This document shows positions 11,615 to 24,685 of a DNA stretch of 64,000 nt, in pieces (position 1 is the stretch's first letter; every line of letters begins with the position of its first letter). The DNA is from Odobenus rosmarus divergens (taxonomy: Eukaryota > Chordata > Mammalia > Carnivora > Odobenidae). The position numbers and the translations under genes were made by a program. The DNA lies in contig NW_004450322.1 of NCBI RefSeq assembly GCF_000321225.1, positions 411,778 through 475,777 of the forward strand, read 5' to 3'. Under the pieces are notes generated by a model. That model searched no databases. It saw only the letters and a list, made by a program, of their open reading frames with translations, and was not told where the DNA came from.

Positions 11615-11815
11615 TTGTAGCGGTTACTGTGTGCCCTGCACAATACCAAGTGCATTATATACATATCTAATCCTTAACACAGTCCCATGACATAAGTAAT
11701 GTTGTTATCCCTGATTTGCAGATGAGGGTGCTATAGCAGTGAAAGGTTAAGTAACTCTCCCACAGTCAAACACCTGAGCAGAGTCAGGATCTTGACTCAT
11801 GCAAATGTCTCCAGA
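11615..11815 (-). mobile_element. MIR
   Basis: GTTGTTATCCCTGATTTGCA..GATGAGG..AGGTTAAGTAACT core, reverse orientation. Confidence 0.75.
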
Positions 11816-11997
11816 GTCAACTTTTATGGCCAAATTATGGCATTTTATGGAAAGACAGAAAAGGAGACCAAAATAAATGAAGAGTAACACCACATTCATC
11901 CACAGGAAGACTCAACATCAATAAGACGTTGAGTCACCAAATTAATCTTATAGTCAATGCACTTTCAGGCAAAACCTTAAAAAGTTTGCCTGAGGAC

Positions 11998-12480
11998 ATT
12001 TCAGACTCTTTCCATAGTTTTTGTATCCCTCAGGTAAATAGAATGATGAATGGATAACGAAGAAGTGGTATGTATATGTGTATATGATGGAATATTACTC
12101 AGCCACCAAAAAGAATGAAATCTTGCCATTTGCAGTGACGTGGATGGAGCTAGAGTAGAACGTTTGTGAAAGAAGTCAGAGAAAGACAAACACCATATGA
12201 TTTCACTCACATGTGGAATTTAAGAAACAAAACAGATGAATATAGAGGGGAAAAAGAGAGAGGCAAACCAGGAAACAGACTCTTAACGATAGAGAGCACA
12301 TTGACGGTTGCTGGAGGGGAGGTGGGCAGGGGGATGGGGGAAATGGGTGATGGGGATTAAAGAGGGCATTTGTTGGGATGAACATTGTACGTAAATGATG
12401 AACCACTAAATCCTACCCCTGAAACTAATAATACACTATACATTAACTAACTGGAATTTAAATAACAACATGAAAAACAA
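11998..12480 (+). mobile_element. younger L1 3' end with possible 5' inversion
   Basis: Carnivore-type L1 3' UTR ending AACAACATGAAAAAC, flanked by AAAGTTTGCCTGAGGAC-like duplicates (11,981-11,997; 12,483-12,498). The first ~35 bp look inverted. Confidence 0.8.
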
Positions 12481-12935
12481 AAAAAGTTTCCCGAGGACTG
12501 TCACAAGCAGATTTTAAAATTTACTTGGAAGTGTACTGGCCTCAGACACTCTTAAAAAAAGAATGAGATGGGGAAATTGCCCAACAGATTTCAAGACTTA
12601 AATATGCAATAACCAAGGCAGTGTGATAGTGTTGAAAGGAAACACAAACATCCCAAATAAAGGACCGTGCCCAGAAATAGAACTGTTGAGAGCCATTTGA
12701 CTTATGACAGAGCCAGACAGCAGATTGGTGGAGAAAGAATGGATATCTTAATTAACAGCTGGGATAATCAGATATCCATATGAGGGGGAAACACATGAAT
12801 AGATCCTTACTTCACACTTTACACGCAAATCAGTTGTAGAGGGACTGAAACAAAAATGTGAAACCCAAAACTTTAAAAATTAGAGTAGAAGTTGTAGGGG
12901 AGTACCTTTATAAACTTAGGGTAAAAAAGAATTTC

Positions 12936-13484
12936 TTTTTTAAAAGACTTTATTTAGGGGTGCCTGAGTGGCTCAGTCAGTTAAGTGTCTGCCTTCAGCT
13001 CAGGTCATGATCCCAGGGTTCTGGGATCGAGCCCTGCATCGGGCTCCCTCCTCGGCGGGAAGCCTGCTTCTCCCTCTCCCCCTCCTGCTGCTTGTGTTCC
13101 TTCTCTCGCTGTGTCTCTCTCTGTCAAATAAATAAATAAAATCTTAAAAAAAAAAAAAGGAGTCTGCCTTTGGCTCAGGTCATGATCCCGGGGTCCTGGG
13201 ATCAAGCCCCACATCGGGCTCTCTGCTCAGTGGGGAGCCTGCTTCTCCCTCTCCCTCTGTCTTCTTGCTTGTGCTCTCTCTCTCTCTGTCAAATAAATAA
13301 ATAAAATCTTTTTAAAAAAGACTATTTGAGAGAGAGAAAGAGAGACCACGAGGCAAGAGGGAGAGGCAGAGGGAGAAGCAGACTCCCTGCTGAGCAGGGA
13401 ACCCGACCTGCAGATCCCAGGACCCTGGGATCATGACCTGAGGCCAAGGCAGACGCTTAACTGACTGAGCCACCCAGACGCCCT
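12936..13484. mobile_element. cluster of three Can-SINEs
   Basis: Minus copy (12,936-12,956 and 13,319-13,484) split by a full plus copy (12,957-13,158) and a plus partial (13,159-13,318). Outer flanks AAAAAAGAATTTCTT. Confidence 0.88.
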
Positions 13485-13591
13485 GAAAAAAGAATTTCTT
13501 AAATTAGATATAAACGTACAAACTGCACAGGAAAGATCATTTGATTCTTCTATTTTCAATTTAAAAATGTCTGTTAGTCAATACATACCAT

Positions 13592-13737
13592 TGGGATGCC
13601 TGGGTGACTCAGTAAATTAAGCATCTGACTTCGACTCAAGTTGTGATCTCAGGGTCCTGAGATCAAGCCCCGCCTTGGGCTCTGAGCTCCACATGGAGTC
13701 TGCTTCTCTCCCTCTCCCTCTGCCTCTCCCGTTCATG

Positions 13738-13772
<35 letters not shown>

Positions 13773-13981
13773 AAATAAATAAATAAATCTTTGGGCGCCT
13801 GGGTGGCTCAGTCGTTAAGTGTCTGCCTTCGGCTCAGGTCATGATCCCAGGGTCCTGGGATCGAGCCCCGAGTTGGGTTCCCTGCTCAGTGGGGAGTCTG
13901 CTTCTCCCTCTGCCCCTCCCCGCCCCCGCGCTCATGCTCTCTCTCTCTCTCAAATAAATAAATAAAATCTTTAAAAAAATG
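13592..13981 (+). mobile_element. two adjacent Can-SINEs
   Basis: Older copy 13,592-13,791, younger copy 13,792-13,981 inserted at its tail. Confidence 0.9.
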
Positions 13982-14146
13982 AATAATACAACCTGTGGGG
14001 TTTTATTTGTACTAAAACCAAGAAAGGCGTAATCTCCAGGAAATATGTTGAAAGGAATAAGGCACACTGCCTAAGAATGCATGCAGTGACATCATTTACA
14101 TAAAGTTTAAATACTTGCGGAAATACTCTAAGTTCAGAGATTTTTC

Positions 14147-14519
14147 TTAAAGATTATTTATTTATTTATTTGAGAGAGCGTGAGCCAGAGAGAGAGCATG
14201 AATGGGGGGAAGGGACAGAGGGAGAGGGAGAAGCAGGCTCCCTGCTGAACAGAGAGCCCGATGTGGGGCTTGATCCCAGGACCCCGGGATCATGACCTGA
14301 GCCGAAGGCAGACTCCTTTTTTTTTTTTAAGATTTTATTTATTTATTTGACAGAGAGACACAGCGAGAGAGGGAACACAAGCAGGGGGAGTGGGAGAGGG
14401 AGAAGCAGGCTTCCCGCGGAGCAGGGAGCCCGATGTGGGGCTCGATCCCAGGACCCGGGGATCATGACCTGAGCCAAAATCAAGAGTCAGATGCCTCACC
14501 AACTGAGCCACCCAGGTGT
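14147..14519 (-). mobile_element. two adjacent Can-SINEs
   Basis: Headless copy 14,147-14,313 followed by full copy 14,314-14,519. Confidence 0.9.
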
Positions 14520-14974
14520 CACGAGTTCAAGGATTCATACATATTTTGTAAAAATGTTAAAAAAAAAAAAAAGGAATGCAGAAAAGCAGCAACTATGTGG
14601 GTTAAGTCTGTTCTTCGGAATGTGCTCCTCAGGCAGATGTCCAGGAAGGGGTATGGCAATCTCCAATGGAGTCAGCCCCTTGTGAACCCCCAGCCCTGGC
14701 AGTCCCAGGTTCCTTAGGGTTTTTGTTATGGGCTGCCCAGGAAGGCCCAGAGATAGACAATGTGGAGCTACATTGACCTCACTGGGAGCAAAGGGGCCTG
14801 GGTGACCCCAGCCTATGCTTTGCTCCTTTCTATCCTCCCCCATTCTCTCCCCATCCAACCCAGGAGAACCACTTGCTGCATCTTTGGGGCACCCTCTCCT
14901 GATCCAGGCTTCCCCAGGAGCTGCAGGACTTTGGCCAAATCCTTGAGCTGGTCTCTTCATTTTGAAATAAATGC
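14520..14974. other. no feature seen
   Basis: Moderately GC-rich unique sequence; open frames without recognisable products. Confidence 0.5.
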
Positions 14975-15330
14975 CACATGTAAAAGAATGGAATTAGGCC
15001 CCTATCTTACACCATCCACGAAAACCAACTCAAAATGGATTAAAGACTTAAACAGAAGATGTGAAACTGTAAAATTCCTCAAAGAAGATGTAGAGGAGAG
15101 GCTCCTTGACATTGGTGTTGGTAACGATTTCCTAGATTCGACACCAAAAGCACAGGTAACAAAAGGAAAAATAAACAAGTGGGACTGCATCAGACTAAAA
15201 AGCTTCTGCACAGCAAAGGAAACAATCAGCAGAGTGAAAAGGCAGCCTATGGAATGGGAGAAAATATTTGCAAACCATCTATTTGATAAGGGGTTCATAT
15301 TTAAAATCTGTAAGAATTTAAAGAAAGGGG

Positions 15331-15546
15331 GGCACCTGGGTGGCTCAGTCAGTTAAGCGCCTGCTTTTGTCGCAGGTCATGATCTCAGGGTCCTGGGATC
15401 GAGTCCCATGTTGAGCTCATCAGGGAGTCTGCTTCTCCCTCTCTGCCCCTTGCCGCCCCCCCCCCAGCTCATGCTCATGTGTGTGTGTCTCTCTCTCTCG
15501 CTCCCTCTCAAATAAATGAACAAAATCTTAAAAAATAAAAGAATTA
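15331..15546 (+). mobile_element. Can-SINE in L1
   Basis: Splits the L1 ORF2 at AAGAATT. Confidence 0.9.
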
Positions 15547-16068
15547 AAAAAAAGAATTTCCTACAATTCAATAGCAAAAAATCCAAATAACCCAATGTAA
15601 AAATGGGCAGGACTTGAACAGACATTTGTCTAAAGACATACAAATGGCCAACGGGTGCACGAAAAGATGCTCAACATCACTAATCATCAGGGAAATGCAA
15701 ATCAAAACTGCAATAAGATATCACTTCACACTTGTCAGGATGACTGTTATAAAAAAAATAAGAAGTATTAGTGACGATGTGGAGAAGTTGGAACCCTTGT
15801 GCACTGTTGGTGGGAATGCAAATTGGTATAGCCACTCTGGAAACCAGTATGGAGGCTCCTCAAAAAATTAAAAATAGAACTACCATATGATCCAGCAATC
15901 CCACTTCTGGATATTTATCCAAAAGAATGGAAATCAGGATCTTGAAGACATTTCTGCACTCCCATGTTCATTGCAGCATTATTCACAATAGCCAAGTTAT
16001 GGATACAACCTAAATGTCCATGGACAGATGAGTGCATAAAGAAAATGTGGTATAAGTGGGTAGTTTTG

Positions 16069-16268
16069 GGGCGCCTGGGTGGCTCAGTCAGTTAAGCATC
16101 TGCCTTTGGCTCTGGTCATGATCCCGGGGTCCTGGGATGGAGCCCCACATCGGGCTCCCTGCTCAGTGGAGAGCCTGCTTCTCCCTCTCTCTCTGCTGCT
16201 CCCCCTGCTTGAGCTCTCTCTCTCTCTCTCTGTCAAATAAATAAATAAAATCTTTAAAAAAAATTAAA
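16069..16268 (+). mobile_element. Can-SINE before gap
   Basis: Full copy in late L1 ORF2. Confidence 0.9.
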
Positions 16269-16283
16269 AAGAGTCAGACAATA

Positions 16284-16403
16284 NNNNNNNNNNNNNNNNN
16301 NNNNNNNNNNNNNNNNNNNNNNNNNNNNNNNNNNNNNNNNNNNNNNNNNNNNNNNNNNNNNNNNNNNNNNNNNNNNNNNNNNNNNNNNNNNNNNNNNNNN
16401 NNN
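16284..16403. other. assembly gap (120 N)
   Basis: Gap between a full SINE and the tail of another; sequence unknown. Confidence 0.99.
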
Positions 16404-16484
16404 CCCTCTCTCTCTGCTGCTCCCCCTGCTTGTGCTCTCTCTCTCTCTGTCAAATAAATAAATAAATAAAATCTTAAAAAAAAA
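16404..16484 (+). mobile_element. Can-SINE tail after gap
   Basis: Starts inside the pyrimidine tract; the head is presumably in the N run. Confidence 0.85.
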
Positions 16485-17119
16485 GAATAAAAAATGTGGT
16501 ATATACATACAATGGAATATTACACAGCCTTTGGAAATAAGAAAATCCTATTTTCGACCACATGGATGGACCTAGAGGACATTATGCTAAGTGAAAGAAG
16601 CAAGTCACAGAAAGACAAAGACTGCATGACTACACTTATATGAGGTACCTAAAATAGCCCAGCTCATAGAAGCAGAGAGTAGAATGGTAGTGGCCAGGGG
16701 CTGCAGCTGGTGAGGAGGAGGAAATGGGGAGGTGTTGCTTAATGGGTATAAAATTTCAGTTATGCAAAGAGGAATAAGTTCTAGAGATCTTCTGTACAAC
16801 ATAGTGTCTCTATATAAGTAAATATATATGCCATATATAGCTAACAATAAGGAATTGTACACTTTAAAATATATTAAGAGGAGGGATCTCATGTTGAATG
16901 GTCTTATCACCAAAAGAAAAACACACACGCAAAAGAACACAAGGAAATTTTGGGGGGCGATGGATATGTTTAACATCTTGCTTGCAGGGAGGGCATCACG
17001 AGTGTATGCATATGTCCCAACTCATCAAGATGTGTAAGTATGAATATATGCGATATTTTGTATATCAATTATGCCTCAATAAAACTTTTAAGAAAAGAAA
17101 GAAAAGAAGGGCAAATATA

Positions 17120-18960
17120 TGAGACTTCATGAGGTTTTAAAGGACAGGACTTGTATTCGTTGCCTCGGTGGTGGCTGGTGCTCAGTAAGCAATCTAATAG
17201 TGTCTTGCGTATTAACTGGGGGACAAGGGTTAACTCTCCATCCTCGCAGCTCCCTGCAGCCCCTGACAAGTGCCGCCCCTGCCACCAAGGGGCACAAGTG
17301 CCTCAAATGCACCTCCCGGGCTGCGCAGCCTGTCCCCGATGAGAGGCACATGCTGACATGAAGGGGGGCGGGGGGCGCAGGGCTGGGGGACACCTAGAAA
17401 GGAGGGACTGGGGTGTGACGTGAACAGCCACCCGAGGCGCCCAAGGAGATCCGAGAGGCGGGGAGAGGGGGATGGCAGAGTGGTGGAGGGGGGGCGACAA
17501 GGCTCCAGGGCAGAGCACCCCACGGTGGGGGTGCCTGGCCGTTCCAGGTCAGAACCTCTGGGGCCCAACATCCACAGTCACTTGAACGCCAGCTCCCCAC
17601 TGGGCGAAACAGGAATGCACCAGTTGCTAGATCAAGCAGCCTCCTTGCTCATCGTGTCACCTAACCCCACCCCCCCTCCCCCTCTCAGCAAACTAAGGCG
17701 TTCATTCGTTCAGCCCTTAGATCTTTCCAGAGCCCTCCAGCTAAGTCTGGGGTTGGCCAAGCGCAAGTTCACCCCCAGAGCCAAAGCCATACCTTCTTAG
17801 CGAGCAATGCCAGGGCAAATGGAGATGGAGAGCCATTGGGGGCCTCAGGTGCTGCAAGAGGAGTATTTACTGTGATAGGAGGTGCCCCTAACCTTGGCCT
17901 TTGCACATCTTATATCTGGAAAAGCCGTGTTGGAGCCCCAGGGGGATGAAGGGGGTATCTGCTGGCCCCCTCGTTAGTGGCTTCTAAATGCCACTCTCTG
18001 CAAAAGGATACAGGGCTCTTTGGAGAAATCGCTTATTCTAGGGCTGAGCAAGGGAAGTACGAGATGAGCTTGCAACATCTTGTGCCAGAAAGTAAGGGAA
18101 TGCTCAGGAATGATGGAGACATACCAGAATGACATGGGAGACAGCTCCAAGGGGCCCTCACTGGGTCAAATCTGGACCATTTAAGCACCAAAATAAATAA
18201 TAATATGACTTCTAGTTCTCACCAAGTTGAAGTAACCCCATTCCCCCCAAGCCCTCCCTCTTACAACTAAAAACCCCCGTAACAAACATAGGAAGACTCT
18301 GAAAGGTGGAAAGAAGACAGACTTCCTAGGGGGCTCCGGGACTTGAGAAATAACACAGCAGTGCATTTCCTCAGCTTCTGATTGCCACCTGTGGATCCTG
18401 GACAGGGGCTCCAGGAGCCTCCAATTCCCAACTCCCAACAGGCACCAAGGAGAAATAACAAATGAAAAGCTACAAGGAAAGCCTGTTCCCCTTAGCCAGA
18501 GGTCCTGGAAAACAGGTGGACCAACAACAGAAAACTTTTTGGACAATACCAGCCCTTCGCCAGCCAAACACAATGGAAAATCCACATCACCGCCCCCCCC
18601 CGCCCCCACCAAAAGCTAGATTTCCTCATTTCATCAGGGGAACGTGGAGCTCATGCTCCACCCCACCCTGCAGCAGGAGGAAGTGAACTGAGTCTCGGTC
18701 CCCACCCATCTGAACAGATGAGAGAGGGGTCTAATCAGGATTCCACATTTCCTTCACCTCTGGTGTCAACGGGACCCAGCAGGCAGGTGAGCTCACAATC
18801 CCACACAGAGATAAGGAGGTGGTGCGTGTCTGTGCCCTAATTTTGCTGGGGACAAATTTCTTGCTGGGGAGGAGATGAGTTTCCATTGCACCTGCACCCA
18901 CTTACTTGGAGGCAGTGTAAGTGCCCCACCTTCGCTGGGCACTTGAAAAGAATGTGCATT
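17120..18960. other. GC-rich to unique spacer, no gene recognised
   Basis: 17,220-17,800 is GC-rich with overlapping open frames in several frames. 18,160-18,600 resembles an old repeat 5' end (GACTTCTAGTTCTCACCAAG). No splice-bounded exon or domain seen. Confidence 0.5.
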
Positions 18961-20210
18961 CTGCAGGTGTTGGGTGGGTCACATCTTCCATATACTTGCT
19001 AAGTTTTTGTCTAGTAGTTTTATCAGTCGATAAGAGTGGGTGTTGACATCCTCAACTATAACAGTGCATTTGTTTATTTCTCCTTTCAGCTCCATTGTTT
19101 TTTTTTTAATTATTATTGACCTATAGTTGACATACAATGTTACATTAGTTTCAGGTGTACAATATGGTGATTTGACAATTCTATACATTATGCAGTGCTC
19201 AGCACAAAAAGTGTAGCTACTGTCTGTCAGCATACGACACTATTACAATATTACTGACTATATTCTCTATGCTATACTTTTCAACCCTATGACTTATTAT
19301 TTTGTAACTGGAAGTTTGTACCTCTTAATCCCCTTCACCTTTCAGTCATCACTCCAGCCCTCCTCCCCTCTGGGAATCACCAATTTGTTCTTTGTATTTA
19401 TGAGTCAGTTTCTATTTGTTGCTGTCGTTTGTTTTGTTTTGTTTTTTGGGTTCCACATATAAATGAAATCCTATGGAATTTGGTTTTCTCTGACATATTT
19501 CACTTAGCATAATACCCTTTGGGCCCATCCATCTTGTTGTGAATGGCAAGATGCCATTCTTTTTTATGGTTGAGTAATATTCCATTGTGTGTATATATAT
19601 CACACCTGCTTTATCCCTTCATCTATGGACTGACACTTGGCTTGCTTCCATATCTTGGCTATTGTAAATAATGCTGCAATGAACACAGGGGTACATGTAT
19701 CTTTTTGAATTACTGTTTTTGTTTTCTTTGGGTAAATACCCAGTAGTGGGATTACTGGATCATATGGTATTTCGATTTTTAATTTTTAAAGAAACCTCCA
19801 TACTGTTCTCCATAGTGGCTGCACTAATTCACATTCCCACCAACAATGTACAGCACTAGTTATTTCTTGTGGTTTTGATACTAGCCATTCTGACTGGTGG
19901 GCACCAGTTTTTGTTCTACGTACTTTGAGGCTCTTTTGTTTGGTACTTGCGTATTTAGGATGGTTATGTCTTCCTGGTATATTGATCCTTTTACCATTAT
20001 GCAATATCCCTCTTCGTTTTTACTAAGGTTTTTTTAAACCCGATATTAATATAGCCACTCCTTTTAAAAAAATTAACATTTTCATGGCCTATCTTTTTCC
20101 ATCTTTTTCCTTTCAATCTACCTATGTTATTGTGTTTGTGGTGAATTTCTTGTAGATAATATCTGATGTGGTGCTCAATGTATGTAGAGAAAATATTTAA
20201 GACAATTATA
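18960..20210 (-). mobile_element. old L1 ORF2 (minus) with nested L1
   Basis: AGAGTGGGTGTTGACATCCTC and TTGTTCTACGTACTTTGAGG words on either side of a younger L1. Confidence 0.75.
19092..19895 (-). mobile_element. younger 5'-truncated L1, nested
   Basis: 3' UTR (GACATACAATGTTACATTAG) through late ORF2 (MIYIHTMEYYSTIKKNGILP on minus). Confidence 0.85.
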
Positions 20211-20215
20211 TTTAG

Positions 20216-20530
20216 GGGCACCTGGGTGGCTCAGTTGTTAAGCGTCTGCCTTTGGCTCAGGTCATGATCCCAGGGTCCTGGGATCGAGCCCCACATCGGG
20301 CTCCCTGCTCCGCGGGAAGCCTGCTTCTCCCTCTCTCACTCCCCCTGCTTGTGTTCCCTCTCTCACTGTGCCTCTCTCTGTCAAATAAGTAAATAAAATC
20401 TTATAAAAAAAGACAATTATATTTAGCCCGCATCGGGCTCTCTGCTCAGTGGCAAGTCTGCTTCTCTCTCTCCCTCTGTGCTCACTCTCTCTCAAATAAA
20501 TAAATAAAATAAAATAAATAATAAAAAATA
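20216..20530 (+). mobile_element. two Can-SINEs
   Basis: Full copy to 20,409 with AAGACAATTATATTTAG duplicates, then a headless copy 20,427-20,530. Confidence 0.9.
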
Positions 20531-22226
20531 AAAAGTGGGAAGGGTAAAAGAAATAAGGTTTCTATACTTCATTCAAAGTAGTAAATGCTGATACTGATAG
20601 ATAAGTTACATATCTACTGGTTACCTAGAGCAACCAATAAGAAATCTATAGAAAGAGATACACTCAAAACACTATAAATCAAGTTGGAATTCTAAAACAT
20701 GTTCAAATAACCCACAGGAAAGTAAGAGAAAGAAATAAGAAACAGAGAACATGCAAAAAACATATTAACATGGCAGACTTAAACTGTAATATATCTATAA
20801 TGACCTTACATGTAAATGATCTAAATTCATCAATTAAGAGAAATTGGCAGAGTGGATTAAAAACACGATCAAATGACATGCTAGAATATATAAAGAACTG
20901 TCAAAACTCAACAATAAAGGGGCACCTGGGTGGCTCAGTCAGTTAAGTGTCCAACTCTTTTTTTTTTTAAGATTTTTAAAATTTGTTTATCTTAAAGAGA
21001 GAGAGAGAAAGAGAGTGTGTGTGAGAGTGCGAGCAAGCGAGAGGAAGAGCAGAGGGAGAGGGAGAGGGAGAGGGACAAGCCGACTCCACACTGAGCACGA
21101 GCCCATTGCAAGGCTCGATCTTACCAATCTGAGATCATGACCTGAGCCAAAATCAAGAGTCAGATGCCTCACCAACTGAGCCACCCAGGTGCCCCAAGTG
21201 TCTGACTCTTAATCTCAGCTCAGGTCTTAGTCTCAGGGTCATGAGTTCGAGCCCTGTGTTGGGCTCCACACTGGGCATGGAGCCTACAAAAAAACCCAAA
21301 AAACAAAAAACAAAACTCAACAGTAACAAAACAATCCCACTAGAAATTGGGCAAAAAGTATGAAAAGACATTTCACTGAATGGGGTATGAAGTGGCAAAC
21401 AAACACATGAGAAGTTGTTCAATGCCATTATCCATTAGGAAAATGAATAGTAAAAGCAGAATGAGCTATCACCCCACACTCCTAACAGAATGGCTAAAAT
21501 AAAAAATAGTAATACCAAATGCTAGCAAGTGTGCAGAGAAACTGGATAACTCATACATTGCAGGTGGGAATGTAAAATGGTACAAGCACTCCGAAAAACA
21601 TTTGGGCAGTGTCTTATAAACTAAACGTGTAATTACCACATGACCCAACAATTATACTCTTCGGCATTTATTCCGGAGAAACTAAAACTTATGTTCACAG
21701 AAAAAAATTGTACACAAATGTTCATAGAAGCTTTATTAGTAATAGTGAAAACGTGAAACAATTTAGATGTCCTTCGACAAGTGAACGGCTAAACAAACTG
21801 TGGTACATCCATATTATGGAATACTACAGAGCAATAAAAAGGAACAAAATGTTCCAAAAGGAACACACAACTTGAATAAATCTCCAGGGAATTATGCTGG
21901 ATGAAAAGAGCCAAACCCAAATGGTCATATACTGTGTGATTCCATTTGTATAACAGTCTCGAAAATGACAAAATGATTATAGAGAACAGACTAATGTCAG
22001 GGGTTAGGGACATGGAGGAGCGGATGGAGGTGAAAGGTAGCAGATGTGGTTATAAAAGGGCAGCAGGAGAGATCCTGTGAATTACATCAATGTCAATTCC
22101 CTGGTTGTGATATTGTACTACAGTTTTGGAAGGTGTACTATTGGAGGAAATTGGGTAAAGAATCTCTCTGTATTATTTTTTGCAATTGCAGGTGACTCTA
22201 TAATGATCTCATAATAAGTTTAATTG
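20531..22226 (+). mobile_element. old L1 3' part
   Basis: ORF2 and 3' UTR words (ATGTAAATGATCTAAATTCA; CTGGATAACTCATACATTG; GTTGTGATATTGTACTA), with nested SINEs at 20,919-21,290. Confidence 0.75.
20919..21290. mobile_element. plus Can-SINE split by a minus Can-SINE
   Basis: Minus copy 20,956-21,195, with AAGTGTCCAACTCT/AAGTGTCTGACTCT at the breaks. Confidence 0.88.
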
Positions 22227-22237
22227 AAAAAAATTCA

Positions 22238-22475
22238 CGGGCGCCTGGGTGGCTCAGTTGGTTAAGCGACTGCCTTCGGCTCAGGTCATGATCCTGGAGT
22301 CCCGGGATCGAGTCCCACATCGGGCTCCCTGCTCAGCGGGGAGTCTGCTTCTCCCTCTGACCCTCTTCCCTCTTGTGCTCTCTATCTCTCATTCTCTCTC
22401 TCTCTCAAATAAATAAATAAATCTTTAAAAAAAATAAAAATAAAATAAAACCATCTCATTATAAAAAAAAAAAAA
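22238..22475 (+). mobile_element. Can-SINE
   Basis: AAATTCAC on both sides; long A-rich tail. Confidence 0.9.
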
Positions 22476-22611
22476 GAAATTCACAGCTCACATCTGATGG
22501 TCGTGTATCTCTGGTTTAGATCATGGCTACAAAGTAGTAACCAGAGGGTGGTGAGAATAAAGTGGGGAAGGCAGGAATCTCTTGGAAGCAACAGAGAAAA
22601 ACAAGCAAGCA

Positions 22612-22812
22612 CGTGGTGGCAGGAGCCACATTGCCTGGGCTAGAATCTTGAGTCTGCCACATAGTAGTTCCACAGCCCTGGCTAAGTTACTCCCTTCCTC
22701 TGTGCCTCAGTTTCCCCATCTATAAAATGTAGATGAGTTAATATGTGTAAATCACTTAGAACAGCACCTGATACATAGTTAGCACTCAAGGATTTCTTAT
22801 TATTTCTATTAT
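22612..22812 (+). mobile_element. MIR
   Basis: CTGTGCCTCAGTTTCCCCAT core and ACAGCACCTGATACATAG tail. Confidence 0.85.
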
Positions 22813-24003
22813 TTCACCTAGGAAGGATAATGCTCAACTTCTGACATTGATCCCCCAGCGCACTAAAAAAATGCTAGGTCGACATCTTAAAATAGTACCG
22901 TAAAATCACATCACATAAATATTTAACTTATGAGAATTTCATTATTCATGCTCTGGGGGTAACTAACATATATTATATGTAACCATTTGTATGACTATTC
23001 AGATTTGCTGTCTTCTTTTTGTATTACTTCATTCTTCCCCATCTTTATCCTAATTTGTCTAATAAAAACAATATTAAAATTTTTAAAAATAAAAATGAAT
23101 AATAATAGTAACTTATAAACCCATAGAATAAAATAGGGCATCATGAGTCCATACTGATATAAATACATGAATAAATTAAATATTTGATGAGGACGAGGAC
23201 ATCTGCATGATCTCCAAGTGACTCTCCATAAATTATGTATTAATTACAAAGGGGAAATGAGTAACTTTACAGTGGAGAAGCCTGCCAGATCCACTTTAAG
23301 CAAACAATTACAATGAATATTATTGGTAACGGGACAAATTGACCTTATGTGCCACCTGATTGGATGCACTCAGAACACAGCATCACTTCTGTGCTATCCC
23401 TGACAAAGATACATAACCTGAACCTAATCTTGAGGAAACATCAGACAAATCCAGATTGAGGGACATTCTACAAAATAACTGCCCTATGATCTTCAAAAGG
23501 TTATGAAGGACAAAGACAGACTAGAGAACTAGTCTTCATTGAACAACACTAAAGAGACATGAAAACTTGATGCTAAACATGATCCTAAACTGGATTTGTT
23601 TGCTATAATGGACAGTGTTGGAACAATAGGGTGAAACCTGATGGGGTCTGAGGATTAGATAGTAGGAGTGTTAATTTCCTAATTCTGCTGGCTGTCCTAT
23701 GGTTACGTAGGAGAAGGTCCTCGTTTGTAGAAAATACTGAAGTATTCGAGGATGACTGCGCATCACATTGGCAGCATACTTTCAAGGGGTTCAGAGAAAA
23801 GTCATTTTTTATTGAATTTGCAACCTTTCTATAAGCATCAGATAGTCTCAAATCAAAACTATTAAAACCAAAGAAAATAAAATCTATTCATCTAAACATC
23901 ATCAAATAGTGAAAAGCCACAGACCGGGAAGAGGTATTTTCTATACCTATAATGAACAAAGGATTAGAAAATATCCAGAATATAAAATGTCACTAAGAAA
24001 ATA

Positions 24004-24310
24004 GGGTGCTTTTTTCTTCACCCTCTCACTTTTCCTCTCAGCTCTCTCTCTCCCTCTCTCTGAAATAAATAAATAAAATCTTTCTTAAAAAATATTTAAT
24101 AGGCGCCTGGGTGGCTCAGTTGGTTAAGCGTCTGCCTTCGGCTCAGGTCATGGTCCCGGGGTCCTGGGATCGAGCCCCGCGTTGGGCTCCGTGCTCAGCG
24201 GGGAACCTGCTTCTCCCTCTCCCTCTGCCTGCCGCTCCCCCTGCTCGTGCTCTCTCTCTCTCTCTGTCAAATAAATAAATAAATAAATAAAATCTTTAAA
24301 AAAAATTTTT
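24004..24310 (+). mobile_element. Can-SINE tail fragment plus full Can-SINE
   Basis: Fragment 24,004-24,090; full copy 24,103-24,310. Confidence 0.88.
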
Positions 24311-24346
24311 TAAATATTTTTTTTAAAAAAGAAAATAGATGGACAG

Positions 24347-24558
24347 GGGCGCCTGGGTGGCTCAGTCAGTTAAGCAGCCAACACTTGGTTTCTACTCCGG
24401 TCATGATCTCAGGGTCATGAGATCTAGCCCCACGTCGGGCTCTGTGCTCAGCACACAGTCTGCTTGAGCTTCTCCTTCCCCCGCCCCCTTTGTTCCTTCC
24501 CTTGCTCATACTGGCACCCCCTCTCTCTAAGATAAATAAATAAAATCCTTAAAAAAAG
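24347..24558 (+). mobile_element. Can-SINE
   Basis: AAGAAAATAG(A/T)TGGACA duplicates; older variant head. Confidence 0.9.
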
Positions 24559-24685
24559 AAAATAGTTGGACAACTATATAGAAAAATGAACAAGAAATTG
24601 AAACAGGCAATTGACAAGAGAGGCAACTAATCATATAAAAGTTGCTCAGCCTCATAGAATAAAACCTCATTAAGAACCAAGGTTG

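Larger units (their letters stand above)
11536..13590 (+). mobile_element. old L1 ORF2 with insertions
   Basis: Degraded ORF2 (AATAGCTGCCAAAAATATAAG; ACCAAGGCAGTGTGATA) carrying a MIR, a younger L1 and three SINEs; remnants go on to about 14,140. Confidence 0.7.
14975..17105 (+). mobile_element. L1 ORF2 3' half and 3' UTR
   Basis: Conserved ORF2 stretch (KTNSKWIKDLNRRCETVKFLK-like; SFCTAKETISRVKRQP). Broken by a SINE at 15,331, SINEs at 16,069-16,484 and an assembly gap. 3' end CAATAAAACTTTTAAG. Confidence 0.88.
22880..24685 (+). mobile_element. ancient L1M 3' fragments
   Basis: GGACATTCTACAAAATAACT and CTGAGGATTAGATAGTAG words, then AAAAGCCACAGACCGGG ORF2 remnants between SINEs. Confidence 0.6.

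Noticed and set aside
17127..17800. overlapping open frames on both strands in GC-rich DNA
   Set aside because: Several frames open at once with Pro/Arg/Gly-rich low-complexity translations; composition effect.
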